A stretch of 64,000 bases of DNA from assembly GCF_009184425.1 (NCBI RefSeq), contig NZ_WELG01000002.1, forward strand, positions 434,001-498,000, in the 5' to 3' direction. The first letter of the stretch is position 1; each line of letters starts with the position of its first letter. Below, piece after piece: positions 15,952 to 24,417 of this stretch. This DNA is from Flagellimonas olearia (GTDB lineage: Bacteria > Bacteroidota > Bacteroidia > Flavobacteriales > Flavobacteriaceae). The notes under the pieces were generated by a model that was not told the origin of the DNA, searched no databases, and saw only the letters and a list, made by a program, of their open reading frames with translations. Both the position numbers and the translations under genes were made by a program.

Positions 15952-18366
15952 TTAGAATACATACCCCAACCCCAAGATAAGATTGGTCCCTGGGGCCACA
16001 ATGCCTGAGGAATACATTCGGTACCGCTGGTTGGTCATGTTTTCCAGACCCAATGTTGCCTTGAACGCATTGGATATTTGATATTGGGATTTAAAGTTCA
16101 GCGTGTACCATGAAGGCGCATACGGATTCCCATTGGCATCACTGGCATAGATATAGGTTTTACCCTGTTCGGAAAGGGCCAGATCATCATTGCTCACCTC
16201 GCCATTATAATTTAAGAAGACATCCGCTTTTAGTTTTTGGTTCTGCCAAACCACATGCACGTCCCCAAAAGTAGGAGCGGCATGCCTCGCCGGACTATCG
16301 GTGCCATCATCATCTTCCTCGATTCCCTCGGTAAGGGTAAGATTGGATATCAATGACCAATGGTCATCCAAATAGGCTTCCACGCCAAATTCAAAACCGT
16401 ACACATAAGCCTTGGCAGCATTTTGGATAGCCTGTACATTGCTGGGCTCCCCGTTATAGTCAATTTCAGTTTGCCCATTGAAGGTAAAATCCCTTCGGAC
16501 CAAAGCATCCACCAAATAAGTATAGTAGGCAGCGCCCTTCAATACCAATTTATCCTGAAAATTCTTTCGGATGCCTATCTCCCCATTATAGGCATATTCG
16601 GGTTCCAAATCGGGGTTGGGCACCACTACGGAGCCTGGTTCGGAGTCAAATATTTTTCCAATATCATCTATGTTCGGGGCCCTAAAGCCAGTGGAGCCAT
16701 TGAGGGTCACCTGCAAATCGGCTTTGGGAAACCAACTGATTCCCAAACTTCCGGTAAGGGCTCCTGTGATCAAATCGGCCTTATCAAACGGAAAAGGGTA
16801 GAAGGTTTTTTCGAACTGTGCATCTACCCAAACCTGGCTATACCTGATTCCCGACAATACCGTGACATTGGGTTTTAGTTGATACTCCCCATTGATATAC
16901 CCGGCAGCGGTCTGCCATGTGGCCCCGTCCGGATATCGGGATGCCGTACGTTCCACCTCATCCGTCTCGATATTCCTCTGGCTTCCCTTGGAATTTACCT
17001 TGTTGAGCACATATTCGCCACCATAATATAGGTGTAGTTTCCCCATCTTTTTGTTCTCAAAATCCAAGTTCATCGAAAGGGCATCCACCTTTTCCTTGGT
17101 TGAAAACAGCTCCACATCTCCAAAACCTCTATCGTGCCTGCTCTCCTCAAAAAATTGGTAGGCCGCAGTGAGCTTTACCCCATCATAGAATTTGTTGTTC
17201 CCCTTTTTGGTGACCTGAAAATTCCCCATGAACCATTTCTGTGGACCGTAGTACCATTCCGCGGAGCGTAGACCCAGTCCATCCCCAGTGGGACGGATCA
17301 ACCTATCGTAACGCGAATAATCTGAAGTTTCCGAATAATATAGTCCCAAATCGTAGTTCCAACTATTGCTAGGTTTATAGGTGAATTTTTGCAATATGTT
17401 GATTTGATCATATCCTGAAACAATCTGTTTCTTGGGGTCTTCATTGACCATCAAAACATCGGTTCCGTTACGGCGCACCACATAGTTGTTGCGTACATAG
17501 GAGTCCGGGCCATGTTCTCCCATCTTAAGGTCGCCGAAACTATTATAACTGATACTGGTATAGGATGCCCATTCCCGTTGTCCCAGATTAAAATCCACAT
17601 GGGCCGTATTTTCATTGTTTGCCGATGCGAACCGATATTGGGCCCCTCCCGAAAAGGCCAGACTGTCCGTGTATGAAAAGTGTGGATTCTGGGTATAAAA
17701 GTTCATTACGCCCCCTATGGCATCACTACCATAAATTACCGAACCTGGGCCAAATACCACTTCGGTCCTTTTTATGGTGAATGGGTCAATGGATATTACA
17801 TTTTGAAGATTGCCCCCTCTAAATATGGCGTTGTTCATTCGTACACCGTCCACGGACAATAGCAGCCGATTGGTGGCAAACCCCCTGATCATAGGGCTTC
17901 CCCCTCCAAGCTGGCTTTTCTGCACAAAGACCTTTCCACTGTTCTGTAATAGATCCGCAGAGGTTTGCGGCGTGGTAAACGCAATGCTTCGGGCATCCAA
18001 AGTCTCGATTTTTTGGGGGACGTTCTTCTTCTGCTGTTCCCACTTGGAAACGGACAAGATCACTTCCTGTAATTCTTCGGACTTGAGATATAAATACACC
18101 CGATTCCCTTTTTTGGCAATCTGGGACTTTGTGGTTACATACCGCTCATAGCTGATATGCTGAAAGGTGATTTTTTCGGTTTTGGAGAAAATCCCCAAAT
18201 CGCACTTGCCATTGGAATCTGAAACTGTTGCCTTTAATCGGTCTTTGTTGAAGATGGCGATATTGTCCACCGGCACTCCGGTATCCGCATCCAAAACGAT
18301 GACTTCTTGGGCATAAAATGTAATGGAAAACAATAAAAAAAATAGAATCAAGGTTGGTTTTCCCAT
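15952..18366 (-). CDS. TonB-dependent receptor
   Basis: Outer-membrane active transporter. ATG 18366 begins the signal peptide MGKPTLILFFLLFSITFYAQ and lies one base after the recO stop. Domains: carboxypeptidase-like beta-sandwich (about 20-95), plug (SADLLQNSGKVFVQKSQLGG ... GPGSVIYGSDAIGGVMNF, about 120-225), then a 22-strand barrel ending in GLGYVF. The barrel motif TGFRAPNIDDIGKIFDSEPG and NPDLEPEYAYNGEIG are of the haem/siderophore/vitamin-receptor class rather than SusC, and no SusD partner is adjacent. The ligand is unknown. The gene is coupled to recO, apparently by chance of compaction. Confidence 0.92.
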   Translation of the reverse strand: MGKPTLILFFLLFSITFYAQEVIVLDADTGVPVDNIAIFNKDRLKATVSDSNGKCDLGIFSKTEKITFQHISYERYVTTKSQIAKKGNRVYLYLKSEELQEVILSVSKWEQQKKNVPQKIETLDARSIAFTTPQTSADLLQNSGKVFVQKSQLGGGSPMIRGFATNRLLLSVDGVRMNNAIFRGGNLQNVISIDPFTIKRTEVVFGPGSVIYGSDAIGGVMNFYTQNPHFSYTDSLAFSGGAQYRFASANNENTAHVDFNLGQREWASYTSISYNSFGDLKMGEHGPDSYVRNNYVVRRNGTDVLMVNEDPKKQIVSGYDQINILQKFTYKPSNSWNYDLGLYYSETSDYSRYDRLIRPTGDGLGLRSAEWYYGPQKWFMGNFQVTKKGNNKFYDGVKLTAAYQFFEESRHDRGFGDVELFSTKEKVDALSMNLDFENKKMGKLHLYYGGEYVLNKVNSKGSQRNIETDEVERTASRYPDGATWQTAAGYINGEYQLKPNVTVLSGIRYSQVWVDAQFEKTFYPFPFDKADLITGALTGSLGISWFPKADLQVTLNGSTGFRAPNIDDIGKIFDSEPGSVVVPNPDLEPEYAYNGEIGIRKNFQDKLVLKGAAYYTYLVDALVRRDFTFNGQTEIDYNGEPSNVQAIQNAAKAYVYGFEFGVEAYLDDHWSLISNLTLTEGIEEDDDGTDSPARHAAPTFGDVHVVWQNQKLKADVFLNYNGEVSNDDLALSEQGKTYIYASDANGNPYAPSWYTLNFKSQYQISNAFKATLGLENMTNQRYRMYSSGIVAPGTNLILGLGYVF

Positions 18367-18367
18367 A

Positions 18368-19087
18368 TTATTGAAAGACTGCATTTAATACGGCAAGAGA
18401 CTTGGGTTCCCTAAATCCATGCACGTGCAACTGGAAATAGAGGATGACCGTTTTTAAGAGTTCCCGCCTGTTGGACTTAGTTAGTTGTATTCCGTGTAAT
18501 GCATCAAAATTCGTGCCTAAAAATTTCTTAAAATCCACTATTTTATCACTGTGAATCAAAGGATTAAGCGAAGGCTCCAAACAAAAACTCCCTTCCAAAA
18601 GATCAAAATACGGTTCAGTGCCATACGCAGTGTCTGGGTAAAAGCCCAAATATTTGGTAAGGTTGATTAAAAAAAGGATATGGAAATTGGGGGAAAGCGG
18701 ATGTTCGTCCAACCAATGCAGTGCATACTCCAGATAATTGAAAAGCCCTTGGTCCTGTTCCTGCTCCTGAATACTGTTACCCAGCATTTCAGCCAGAAAA
18801 AGCACCACACTATTCTTCAAAATATCCGTATGCAAGGTCTTGTAGGGCATGGCCACCTTTACCTCCCTGATGCTTTCCAACGTTCCCTTGTTCTTATGGT
18901 AGGCCACCATTTCCAAAGGCATCAATGGCTGAAAGTAGGCCGGTTTCAACTTTCCTCTTTTAGAGGACAGTACTCCTTTCAGCAAATAGGATTTAAGACC
19001 ATCGGATTCGGTAAATGCCCGAACTATAAGACTGGTGTCCCCATATTTTAGGGATGAAAGAACTATGGCCTTGGTGGTCACTTGCAT
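18368..19087 (-). CDS. recO: DNA repair protein RecO
   Basis: Recombination mediator that helps RecR load RecA on SSB-coated DNA. N-terminal OB-fold segment TKAIVLSSLKYGDTSLIVRAFTES is characteristic, followed by LKGVLSSKRGKLKPAYFQPL. The C-terminal helical part (NFHILFLINLTKYLGFYPDT, then FCLEPSLNPL) matches the family, but the Cys-rich zinc site of some RecO proteins is absent. The 239 residues are a normal length. It follows the gdhA terminator and directly precedes the TonB receptor gene with a single base between them. Confidence 0.95.
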   Translation of the reverse strand: MQVTTKAIVLSSLKYGDTSLIVRAFTESDGLKSYLLKGVLSSKRGKLKPAYFQPLMPLEMVAYHKNKGTLESIREVKVAMPYKTLHTDILKNSVVLFLAEMLGNSIQEQEQDQGLFNYLEYALHWLDEHPLSPNFHILFLINLTKYLGFYPDTAYGTEPYFDLLEGSFCLEPSLNPLIHSDKIVDFKKFLGTNFDALHGIQLTKSNRRELLKTVILYFQLHVHGFREPKSLAVLNAVFQ

Positions 19088-19094
19088 GGGCTAT

Positions 19095-19149
19095 AAAAAA
19101 GAGGCAGTTACCGAAAGTATAAAAATAAGTACTCCCTCCGGTAACTGCC
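19095..19149 (-). terminator. Intrinsic terminator after gdhA
   Basis: Perfect 11-bp stem GGCAGTTACCG (19103-19113) and CGGTAACTGCC (19139-19149) around a 25-nt loop, followed on the minus strand by TCTTTTTTATAG. It separates gdhA from recO and forms the second hairpin of repeat element D. Confidence 0.8.
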
Positions 19150-19182
19150 AACCAAAAACTATAGTCGATTGTACGGACTATA
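19095..19182 (-). ncRNA. Two-hairpin element D with GGTTGG core (gdhA 3' end)
   Basis: Minus-strand order: first hairpin TATAGTC/GACTATA (19182-19176 and 19166-19160), linker GTTTTTGGTTGG, then the terminator hairpin and T-run. The first hairpin overlaps the gdhA TAG stop codon (19180-19178). The arm sequence ATAGTC...GACTATAG and the TTTTTGGTTGG linker recur in element B at 36399-36485, which also follows a stop codon directly. Function unknown; it looks like a 3'-UTR module. Confidence 0.5.
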
Positions 19183-20521
19183 TCACCCCTTGGGCCAACA
19201 TGGCATCCGCAACCTTTACAAAACCGGCAATATTGGCACCTTTTACATAGTTGCAATACCCGTTTTCCTCTTTTCCATATTCAATGCAAGCATTGTGGAT
19301 GTCGGCCATGATTCCTTTAAGTCTTTCATCAACTTCCTCTCGGGTCCAGCTAATACGCAAAGAGTTCTGTGACATCTCCAATCCTGAAGTGGCCACCCCT
19401 CCTGCGTTGGAAGCCTTCCCTGGCGCAAACAAAATCTGCGCATCGTGAAATGCATGGATGGCTTCTGGGGTTGAGGGCATATTGGCTCCCTCGGCCACGG
19501 CAATACATCCATTTTTGATAAGCGCCACCGCATCATCCCCATCCAATTCGTTTTGGGTGGCACATGGAAGGGCTACATCACATTTTACGTTCCATGGGGT
19601 CTCTCCTTTATGGAACTCCGCGGATGGGTACTTGTCCACATATTCGGAAATTCGACCTCTCTTGTTGTTTTTCAAATCCATGACAAAGGCCAGCTTTTCA
19701 TTGTCAATGCCATCCTTGTCATAAATATACCCCCCTGAATCGGAAAGGGTAAGTACCTTGCCGCCCAATTGCAATACTTTTTCGGCCGCATATTGGGCCA
19801 CATTTCCTGAGCCTGAGATTACCACATCCTTACCCTCAAAAGTTTCATTTCGGGTCTTAAGCATGCTATCGGCAAAGTACACGGTACCATATCCGGTAGC
19901 TTCTGGGCGAATAAGGGAACCTCCCCAGGAACGTCCTTTTCCAGTAAGTACACCTGTGAACTCGTTGCGTATTTTTTTATACATTCCAAAAAGGAACCCA
20001 ATTTCACGGGAACCTACCCCAATGTCCCCTGCTGGAACATCCGTATTTGGACCGATATGCCTACACAACTCGGTCATAAAAGCATGGCAAAAACGCATGA
20101 CCTCATCATCGGACTTTCCTTTGGGGTCAAAATCCGACCCTCCTTTTCCACCTCCCATGGGCAAGGTGGTCAAACTGTTTTTGAACACCTGCTCAAAGGC
20201 CAAGAATTTTAATACACTGGCATTCACGGTAGGGTGAAAACGAAGTCCCCCTTTGTACGGTCCAATGGCAGAATTCATCTGGATGCGGTATCCACGGTTC
20301 ACATGGATCTCCCCCTCGTCATCTACCCAAGCTACGCGAAAAGAAATCAATCGCTCTGGCTCCACCATACGCAAAAGGATGTTCTTTCCATGATAAATAT
20401 CGTGTTGAACAATGTAGGGAATTACGGTTTCGGCAACTTCTTGGACCGCTTGGATGAACTCCGGCTCATGACCATTTCTGGCAATGACCTCATCCATAAA
20501 TGCTTTGATTTTTGCTTCCAT
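19178..20521 (-). CDS. gdhA: NADP-type glutamate dehydrogenase
   Basis: Cytosolic enzyme that makes glutamate from 2-oxoglutarate and ammonium. The 447 residues match the hexameric small (about 50 kDa) class. The catalytic region LTTLPMGGGKGGSDFDPKGK near residues 120-139 contains the active-site lysine, the substrate loop RFHPTVNASVLKFLAFEQ precedes it, and the Rossmann motif VVISGSGNVAQYAAEK lies near 230. It is monocistronic: a good -7 box lies 73 nt upstream and a strong terminator follows. NADP use is inferred from the length class rather than from a decisive residue. Confidence 0.96.
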   Translation of the reverse strand: MEAKIKAFMDEVIARNGHEPEFIQAVQEVAETVIPYIVQHDIYHGKNILLRMVEPERLISFRVAWVDDEGEIHVNRGYRIQMNSAIGPYKGGLRFHPTVNASVLKFLAFEQVFKNSLTTLPMGGGKGGSDFDPKGKSDDEVMRFCHAFMTELCRHIGPNTDVPAGDIGVGSREIGFLFGMYKKIRNEFTGVLTGKGRSWGGSLIRPEATGYGTVYFADSMLKTRNETFEGKDVVISGSGNVAQYAAEKVLQLGGKVLTLSDSGGYIYDKDGIDNEKLAFVMDLKNNKRGRISEYVDKYPSAEFHKGETPWNVKCDVALPCATQNELDGDDAVALIKNGCIAVAEGANMPSTPEAIHAFHDAQILFAPGKASNAGGVATSGLEMSQNSLRISWTREEVDERLKGIMADIHNACIEYGKEENGYCNYVKGANIAGFVKVADAMLAQGVI

Positions 20522-20593
20522 ATAACGGATTAAAATTTGTTGTCCCTTAGAATTGTCTCAGGGTTGTTTTTTAGTGAATTTGTAATTTGAAGG

Positions 20594-20622
20594 CAAAATT
20601 ATTGTTTTTCAATAATTTGAAA
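20594..20622 (-). promoter_or_regulatory. Promoter of gdhA
   Basis: TAATTTTG (20601-20594 on the minus strand) matches the Bacteroidota -7 box exactly. TTTC (20622-20619) lies 17 nt upstream at the -33 position, one mismatch from TTTG. The predicted leader is about 65 nt. A small stem ATTATTG/CAATAAT overlaps the spacer. Confidence 0.5.
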
Positions 20623-20653
20623 TACGTTTTTTTAAAAATTTTTCAATTATTGG

Positions 20654-21808
20654 TCAATCAATGGCCTGCTCCAAGTCGGCTATAAGGTCGTTCACATCCT
20701 CTATGCCCACACTCAAACGGACCAAGGCATCCACCACCCCGCTTTTTTCCCGTTCCTCTTTTGGAATACTGGCATGGGTCATACTGGCGGGATGGCCAGC
20801 CAAGCTCTCCACGCCTCCCAACGATTCGGCCAAGGTGAAGACTTCAAGTTTTTCCACAATTTGAATCGCATCGGCATAACTTGCCCCTTTGGGAACAAAT
20901 GATATCATTCCGCCAAAATCATCCATTTGGGCCTTGGCTACATCATGGTTGGGGTGGGACTCAAACCCGGGCCAATAGACCTTCTCAATCTTTGGGTGGG
21001 TGGCCAAATATTCCGCGATGGCTTTGCCGTTCTCACAATGCCTTTGCATGCGTACATGTAATGTTTTTATCCCACGAAGCGTCAAGAAACTATCCATGGG
21101 ACCACAAACCGCCCCGCTCGCATTTTGTATGAAGTATAGTTTATCCGCCAATTCTTTGTCCTTGACCACCAAGGCCCCGACCACCACATCGCTATGGCCT
21201 CCCAGATATTTGGTGGCGGAATGCATCACAATATCCGCACCCAAATCCAACGGGCGTTGTAGATAAGGGGTGGCAAAGGTATTGTCCACGGCCAATAACA
21301 GTCCATGTTTTTTGGCCAATGCGGATACTGCCTTTATATCAATAATGTTCATCATAGGGTTGGTAGGGGTCTCCACCCAGACCAACTTGGTCTTGTCATT
21401 GATGTGCTCCTCAATGGTATCTGCCTCTTGCATCCCCACAAAACGAAAAGTGATTCCATACTTTTCAAAAATCTGTTTGAAGAGCCTGTAACTTCCTCCG
21501 TAAAGATCATTGGTGGAAACCACTTCATCTCCAGGGGAAAGCAGCTTAATGACCGCATCTATGGCCGAAAGACCACTGGCAAAGGCCAAACCATAATTGC
21601 CATTTTCGATACTCGCCAACGCATTTTCCAAAGCGGTCCGGGTAGGATTGGCACTTCGGGAATACTCAAAACCCTTATGCCCCCCAGGAGTGGTCTGGGC
21701 ATAGGTAGAAGTTTGATAAATAGGTGGCATTACGGCACCATAGGCCTCATCGGGAAACTGCCCCCCGTGAATGGTCTTGCTATTGAATCGTAAATCTTTC
21801 TTGCTCAT
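20654..21808 (-). CDS. PLP-dependent trans-sulfuration enzyme (cystathionine gamma-synthase/lyase type)
   Basis: Cys/Met metabolism PLP enzyme. ATG 21808 (MSKKDLRFNSKTIHGGQ) is chosen; the longer frame begins with TTG. Recognised by YSRSANPTRTALENALASIE near residue 50, the PLP lysine in MHSATKYLGGHSDVVVGA near residue 200, and GVESLAGHPASMTHASIP in the C-terminal domain. Length 384 is normal. Sequence motifs do not separate synthase (metB) from lyase or homocysteine-forming relatives, so I leave the symbol blank. It stands alone on the minus strand upstream of gdhA. Confidence 0.93.
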   Translation of the reverse strand: MSKKDLRFNSKTIHGGQFPDEAYGAVMPPIYQTSTYAQTTPGGHKGFEYSRSANPTRTALENALASIENGNYGLAFASGLSAIDAVIKLLSPGDEVVSTNDLYGGSYRLFKQIFEKYGITFRFVGMQEADTIEEHINDKTKLVWVETPTNPMMNIIDIKAVSALAKKHGLLLAVDNTFATPYLQRPLDLGADIVMHSATKYLGGHSDVVVGALVVKDKELADKLYFIQNASGAVCGPMDSFLTLRGIKTLHVRMQRHCENGKAIAEYLATHPKIEKVYWPGFESHPNHDVAKAQMDDFGGMISFVPKGASYADAIQIVEKLEVFTLAESLGGVESLAGHPASMTHASIPKEEREKSGVVDALVRLSVGIEDVNDLIADLEQAID

Positions 21809-21895
21809 TTTGTTAATATTGACACACAAATGTATCGTTATCTTTTGGAGTAGTCAATGAAGTCTTATTTTTGGCAAAGCATAACACCCCTTTTT

Positions 21896-22642
21896 ATGAA
21901 AAAGACCCCATACCTGATATTCCTACTTCTTATAGCCCTTGGTTGCGAAAATGAAAGCAACCTTACTTTTGAGCCTCTGGAACTCCAAGGCGAAAACTGC
22001 AAGGATTGCCCCACTATTGAAATCAATGTACCCAAGGCCTTGGATGATACCGCTGTGGCCAAAACCATCAATCGGTCCTTGGAAGAGGAAATGATATCCC
22101 TACTTTCTTTTGGTGATGGGGAGGAGGAGATTACCGGAATCCAATCGGCCATGACGTCCTTTACCGATAGCTTCAAGGAATTGAACGAAAGGTTTCCCGA
22201 CGAAACCCCAGGCTGGGAAGCCAAGATCCAAGGAACCATTGTGTACGAAGACCCTCAAATGATCACCATTGAGGTTGAATCGTATACCTATACCGGGGGA
22301 GCCCATGGTTACGGTTCAACCTCCTACCTGAATTTTGACAAGCAGAGTGGCACTGAACTGGAAAACTGGGAGCTTTTTGACGATCAGGAAGGATTTCAAA
22401 AGTTTGCGGAGACCAAGTTCAGGATACAAGAGGATATTCCCCAAGACGAAAACATCAATGCCACGGGGTTTATGTTCGATGCGGACGTCTTCCATTTACC
22501 CAACAATATGGGATACACCGAGGATGGCCTTCAACTGATCTACAACCAGTATGAGGTGGCCTCTTATGCTGATGGTCCCATTGTATTGGTGCTGCCGTAC
22601 AACGAGATCAATCTCTATCTCAAACGAAAAGTGAAGTCCTAG
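21896..22642 (+). CDS. DUF4163/DUF3298 lipoprotein (RsiV-like fold)
   Basis: Envelope lipoprotein of unknown function. ATG 21896 opens MKKTPYLIFLLLIALGC, a clear lipoprotein signal; the longer frame adds a non-signal extension. The mature domain has IEINVPKALDDTAVAKTINR and SYTYTGGAHGYGSTSYLNFD, the GGAHG signature of DUF4163 followed by DUF3298 (LYNQYEVASYADGP-like end). In Bacillus this pair forms the lysozyme-binding part of RsiV, so a sensing or binding role is possible (inference). Its TAG stop is shared with the convergent dinB-like gene through CTAG at 22639-22642. Confidence 0.82.
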   Translation: MKKTPYLIFLLLIALGCENESNLTFEPLELQGENCKDCPTIEINVPKALDDTAVAKTINRSLEEEMISLLSFGDGEEEITGIQSAMTSFTDSFKELNERFPDETPGWEAKIQGTIVYEDPQMITIEVESYTYTGGAHGYGSTSYLNFDKQSGTELENWELFDDQEGFQKFAETKFRIQEDIPQDENINATGFMFDADVFHLPNNMGYTEDGLQLIYNQYEVASYADGPIVLVLPYNEINLYLKRKVKS

Positions 22643-23106
22643 GAATCCCTTTCCAATACCTTTTTCAACGCCGTGATGGTACCCAAATGGATGCCTTCAT
22701 GAAGCAGATCATAGGCAACGGCATCTTCCACCGAGCTTAGCTCAATGTTAAGTGATGTGGTGTAGGGATTGTATGAATCAAAAACACCCGCTTTGTAATC
22801 TTCCGCAGTCTTTTTGGGCAGTGAGAACATTAATTCGGAAACCAGTTCTATTTCAGCATCACTTGGAACCCCATTGGGTTTGGTACCTTTCCTATATTTT
22901 TCCACCAAGTCTTCAGGCGCTACCAACGGTTGGCCGCTAAGTCCATAGACCAATAATTGTTCGGAGACCACAATATGGGCAATGTTCCACCAAATGTTAT
23001 TGTTGAAACCTTCAGGGATCTCAAAAAGCTTTTCTTTTGGGGTGTTCTGCAAATGGTTGTGAAGTATACTTCTGTTCTTTAAAATAAGGTCGAATAGTTT
23101 TTCCAT
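22639..23106 (-). CDS. DinB-family protein
   Basis: Four-helix DinB/YfiT-type protein of 155 residues. Family features: NIWWNIAHIVVSEQLLVYGL near residue 40 (first metal-ligand His) and DLLHEGIHLGTITALKKVL at the C-terminus (two further His in the HEGIHxG pattern), which together form the usual three-His metal site. Enzymatic role is unknown; relatives act as thiol-dependent transferases or damage-inducible proteins. It is divergent from the ArsR-type regulator, with a perfect palindrome between them, so that regulator probably controls it. Its stop overlaps that of the lipoprotein gene by 4 nt. Confidence 0.88.
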   Translation of the reverse strand: MEKLFDLILKNRSILHNHLQNTPKEKLFEIPEGFNNNIWWNIAHIVVSEQLLVYGLSGQPLVAPEDLVEKYRKGTKPNGVPSDAEIELVSELMFSLPKKTAEDYKAGVFDSYNPYTTSLNIELSSVEDAVAYDLLHEGIHLGTITALKKVLERDS

Positions 23107-23132
23107 TCCACGGATTTAGTTAAAATTAAATA

Positions 23133-23156
23133 ACATATCTATTTTTTTAGATATGT
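23133..23156. promoter_or_regulatory. Palindromic operator between dinB-like and arsR-like genes
   Basis: ACATATCTA (23133-23141) and TAGATATGT (23148-23156) form a perfect 9-bp inverted repeat with a T6 spacer, 27 nt from the dinB-like start and 25 nt from the arsR-like start. Size and symmetry fit a winged-helix dimer. It immediately precedes the -7 box of the regulator, so auto-repression is the simplest reading. Confidence 0.6.
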
Positions 23157-23168
23157 AGATATTTTGTT

Positions 23169-23176
23169 TATTTTTG
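23169..23176 (+). promoter_or_regulatory. -7 box of the arsR-like gene
   Basis: TATTTTTG matches TAnnTTTG and ends only 5 nt before the ATG at 23181. If used, the transcript would be leaderless or nearly so. Confidence 0.45.
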
Positions 23177-23180
23177 TATT

Positions 23181-23483
23181 ATGAATGTGATTGAAATCAG
23201 CAAAGTTTTATCCAATAAAACTAGGGTTAATATTTTGAAATGGCTGAAAAATCCCGAGGTAAATTTTCCGCCCCATCAAGATATTGACCATTTTGATGAC
23301 GGGGTATGTGTAGGGTACATTCAAGACAAAACAGGATTGTCGCAATCCACCGTTTCAACCTATTTGAACAGCATGCAAAATGCAGATTTGGTCATCCCTA
23401 CCCGCCATGGGAAATGGACCTACTACAGAAGGAACGAAGCTGTGATCCAAGCCTATGTCGATGCCTTGAAAAATGAATTGTAA
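23181..23483 (+). CDS. ArsR-family winged-helix regulator
   Basis: One hundred residues. The N-terminus ISKVLSNKTRVNILKWLK is the usual ArsR dimer/DNA helix, and TGLSQSTVSTYLNSMQNADL is the recognition helix-turn-helix, followed by the wing TRHGKWTYYRR. An inserted loop FPPHQDIDHFDDGVC between helices carries His, Asp and Cys residues that could bind a metal, though the sites are not those of ArsR or SmtB. It is divergent from the DinB-like gene and separated by a perfect palindrome, so it most likely represses that gene and itself. Confidence 0.88.
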   Translation: MNVIEISKVLSNKTRVNILKWLKNPEVNFPPHQDIDHFDDGVCVGYIQDKTGLSQSTVSTYLNSMQNADLVIPTRHGKWTYYRRNEAVIQAYVDALKNEL

Positions 23484-23526
23484 TTTTTTTGGAACACATA
23501 TTTAGATTTAGCGAATTGTAAATATC

Positions 23527-23667
23527 ATGGAAAACTGCATCAACTATAACTGCTGTGCCGAAACCCAACTTTCTGTGGGCGTATCGCGAACCATCGTCAA
23601 AAGAATACAGAAATGGCTTACCTCTATTCGAGTGGAAGGGGCCGAGAATATGTCAAAAATCAAATAA
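23527..23667 (+). CDS. 46-residue Cys-rich sORF
   Basis: ATG 23527 to TAA 23667 encodes a protein starting MENCINYNCCAETQLSVGVS and ending ENMSKIK, with a basic central helix (RTIVKRIQKWLTSIRV). It fills the 191-nt space between the arsR-like gene and the racemase gene and ends 7 nt before the latter's ATG. Three Cys in eight residues at the N-terminus are unusual. No family is recognised. An alternative is that this is non-coding leader; the racemase frame also extends upstream through the same DNA in another frame. Confidence 0.35.
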   Translation: MENCINYNCCAETQLSVGVSRTIVKRIQKWLTSIRVEGAENMSKIK

Positions 23668-23674
23668 CAGACAC

Positions 23675-24367
23675 ATGAAAACTATTGGAATGATCGGGGG
23701 AATGAGCTGGGAATCCTCAAAAATGTACTATCAATTCGCCAATGAAATCGTTCGTGAAAAACTGGGGGGTTCACATTCCGCCAAAACGATACTCTCTTCG
23801 GTGGATTTTGATGAAATTGAACGGTATTCCTTTTCGGACGATTGGGATAAAATTGGTGATATCATGGCCCTTCATGCCAAAAAATTGGAAACTGCCGGGT
23901 CCGACATCGTGCTACTTTGTACTAATACCATCCATTTGGTGAGCCATGCCATTACCCAAGCCATTGACGTTCCCTTTTTACACATTGCCGATGCCACCGG
24001 AGAGGCCATCCGCGGAAAAGGAATGAAAAAAGTGGCACTATTGGGTACAAAATTCACCATGGAAAAGGATTTTTACACCAAAAAGTTACGGGAAGATTAC
24101 GGTCTTGAGGTTTTGATTCCCAATGAAACGGACAGGGAGCTTCTTCAATCCATGATCTACAATGAGCTGGTCAAAGGAATTTTTACCGATGCCGCCAAGG
24201 CCATTTGTTTGGACATTATCAAAAAAATGGAGGCGAAGGGTGCCGAAGGGGCTATTTTGGGCTGTACCGAGTTGCCGATCCTTGTACCAGAGCATGAAGC
24301 CTCGATACCTACATTTGATACCGCCAAGATCCATGTCCAAAAAGCCATTGAATTTGCATTGGCTTAA
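23675..24367 (+). CDS. Aspartate/glutamate racemase family protein
   Basis: Cofactor-independent amino-acid racemase fold, 230 residues. ATG 23675 starts MKTIGMIGGMSWESSKMYY, the typical N-terminus of the aspartate racemase group; the upstream extension is not homologous-looking. The two catalytic cysteines lie in VLLCTNTIHLVS (about residue 83) and AILGCTELPILV (about residue 195). Substrate is probably aspartate or a related acid, but Asp versus Glu or hydantoin cannot be told here. It is followed by the ArsC-like and EamA genes in the same direction. Confidence 0.93.
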   Translation: MKTIGMIGGMSWESSKMYYQFANEIVREKLGGSHSAKTILSSVDFDEIERYSFSDDWDKIGDIMALHAKKLETAGSDIVLLCTNTIHLVSHAITQAIDVPFLHIADATGEAIRGKGMKKVALLGTKFTMEKDFYTKKLREDYGLEVLIPNETDRELLQSMIYNELVKGIFTDAAKAICLDIIKKMEAKGAEGAILGCTELPILVPEHEASIPTFDTAKIHVQKAIEFALA

Positions 24368-24417
24368 TACCGGTTTGATCAAAAATCGGTTCCTTTGCAC
24401 TCATAGAGACCTATAGC

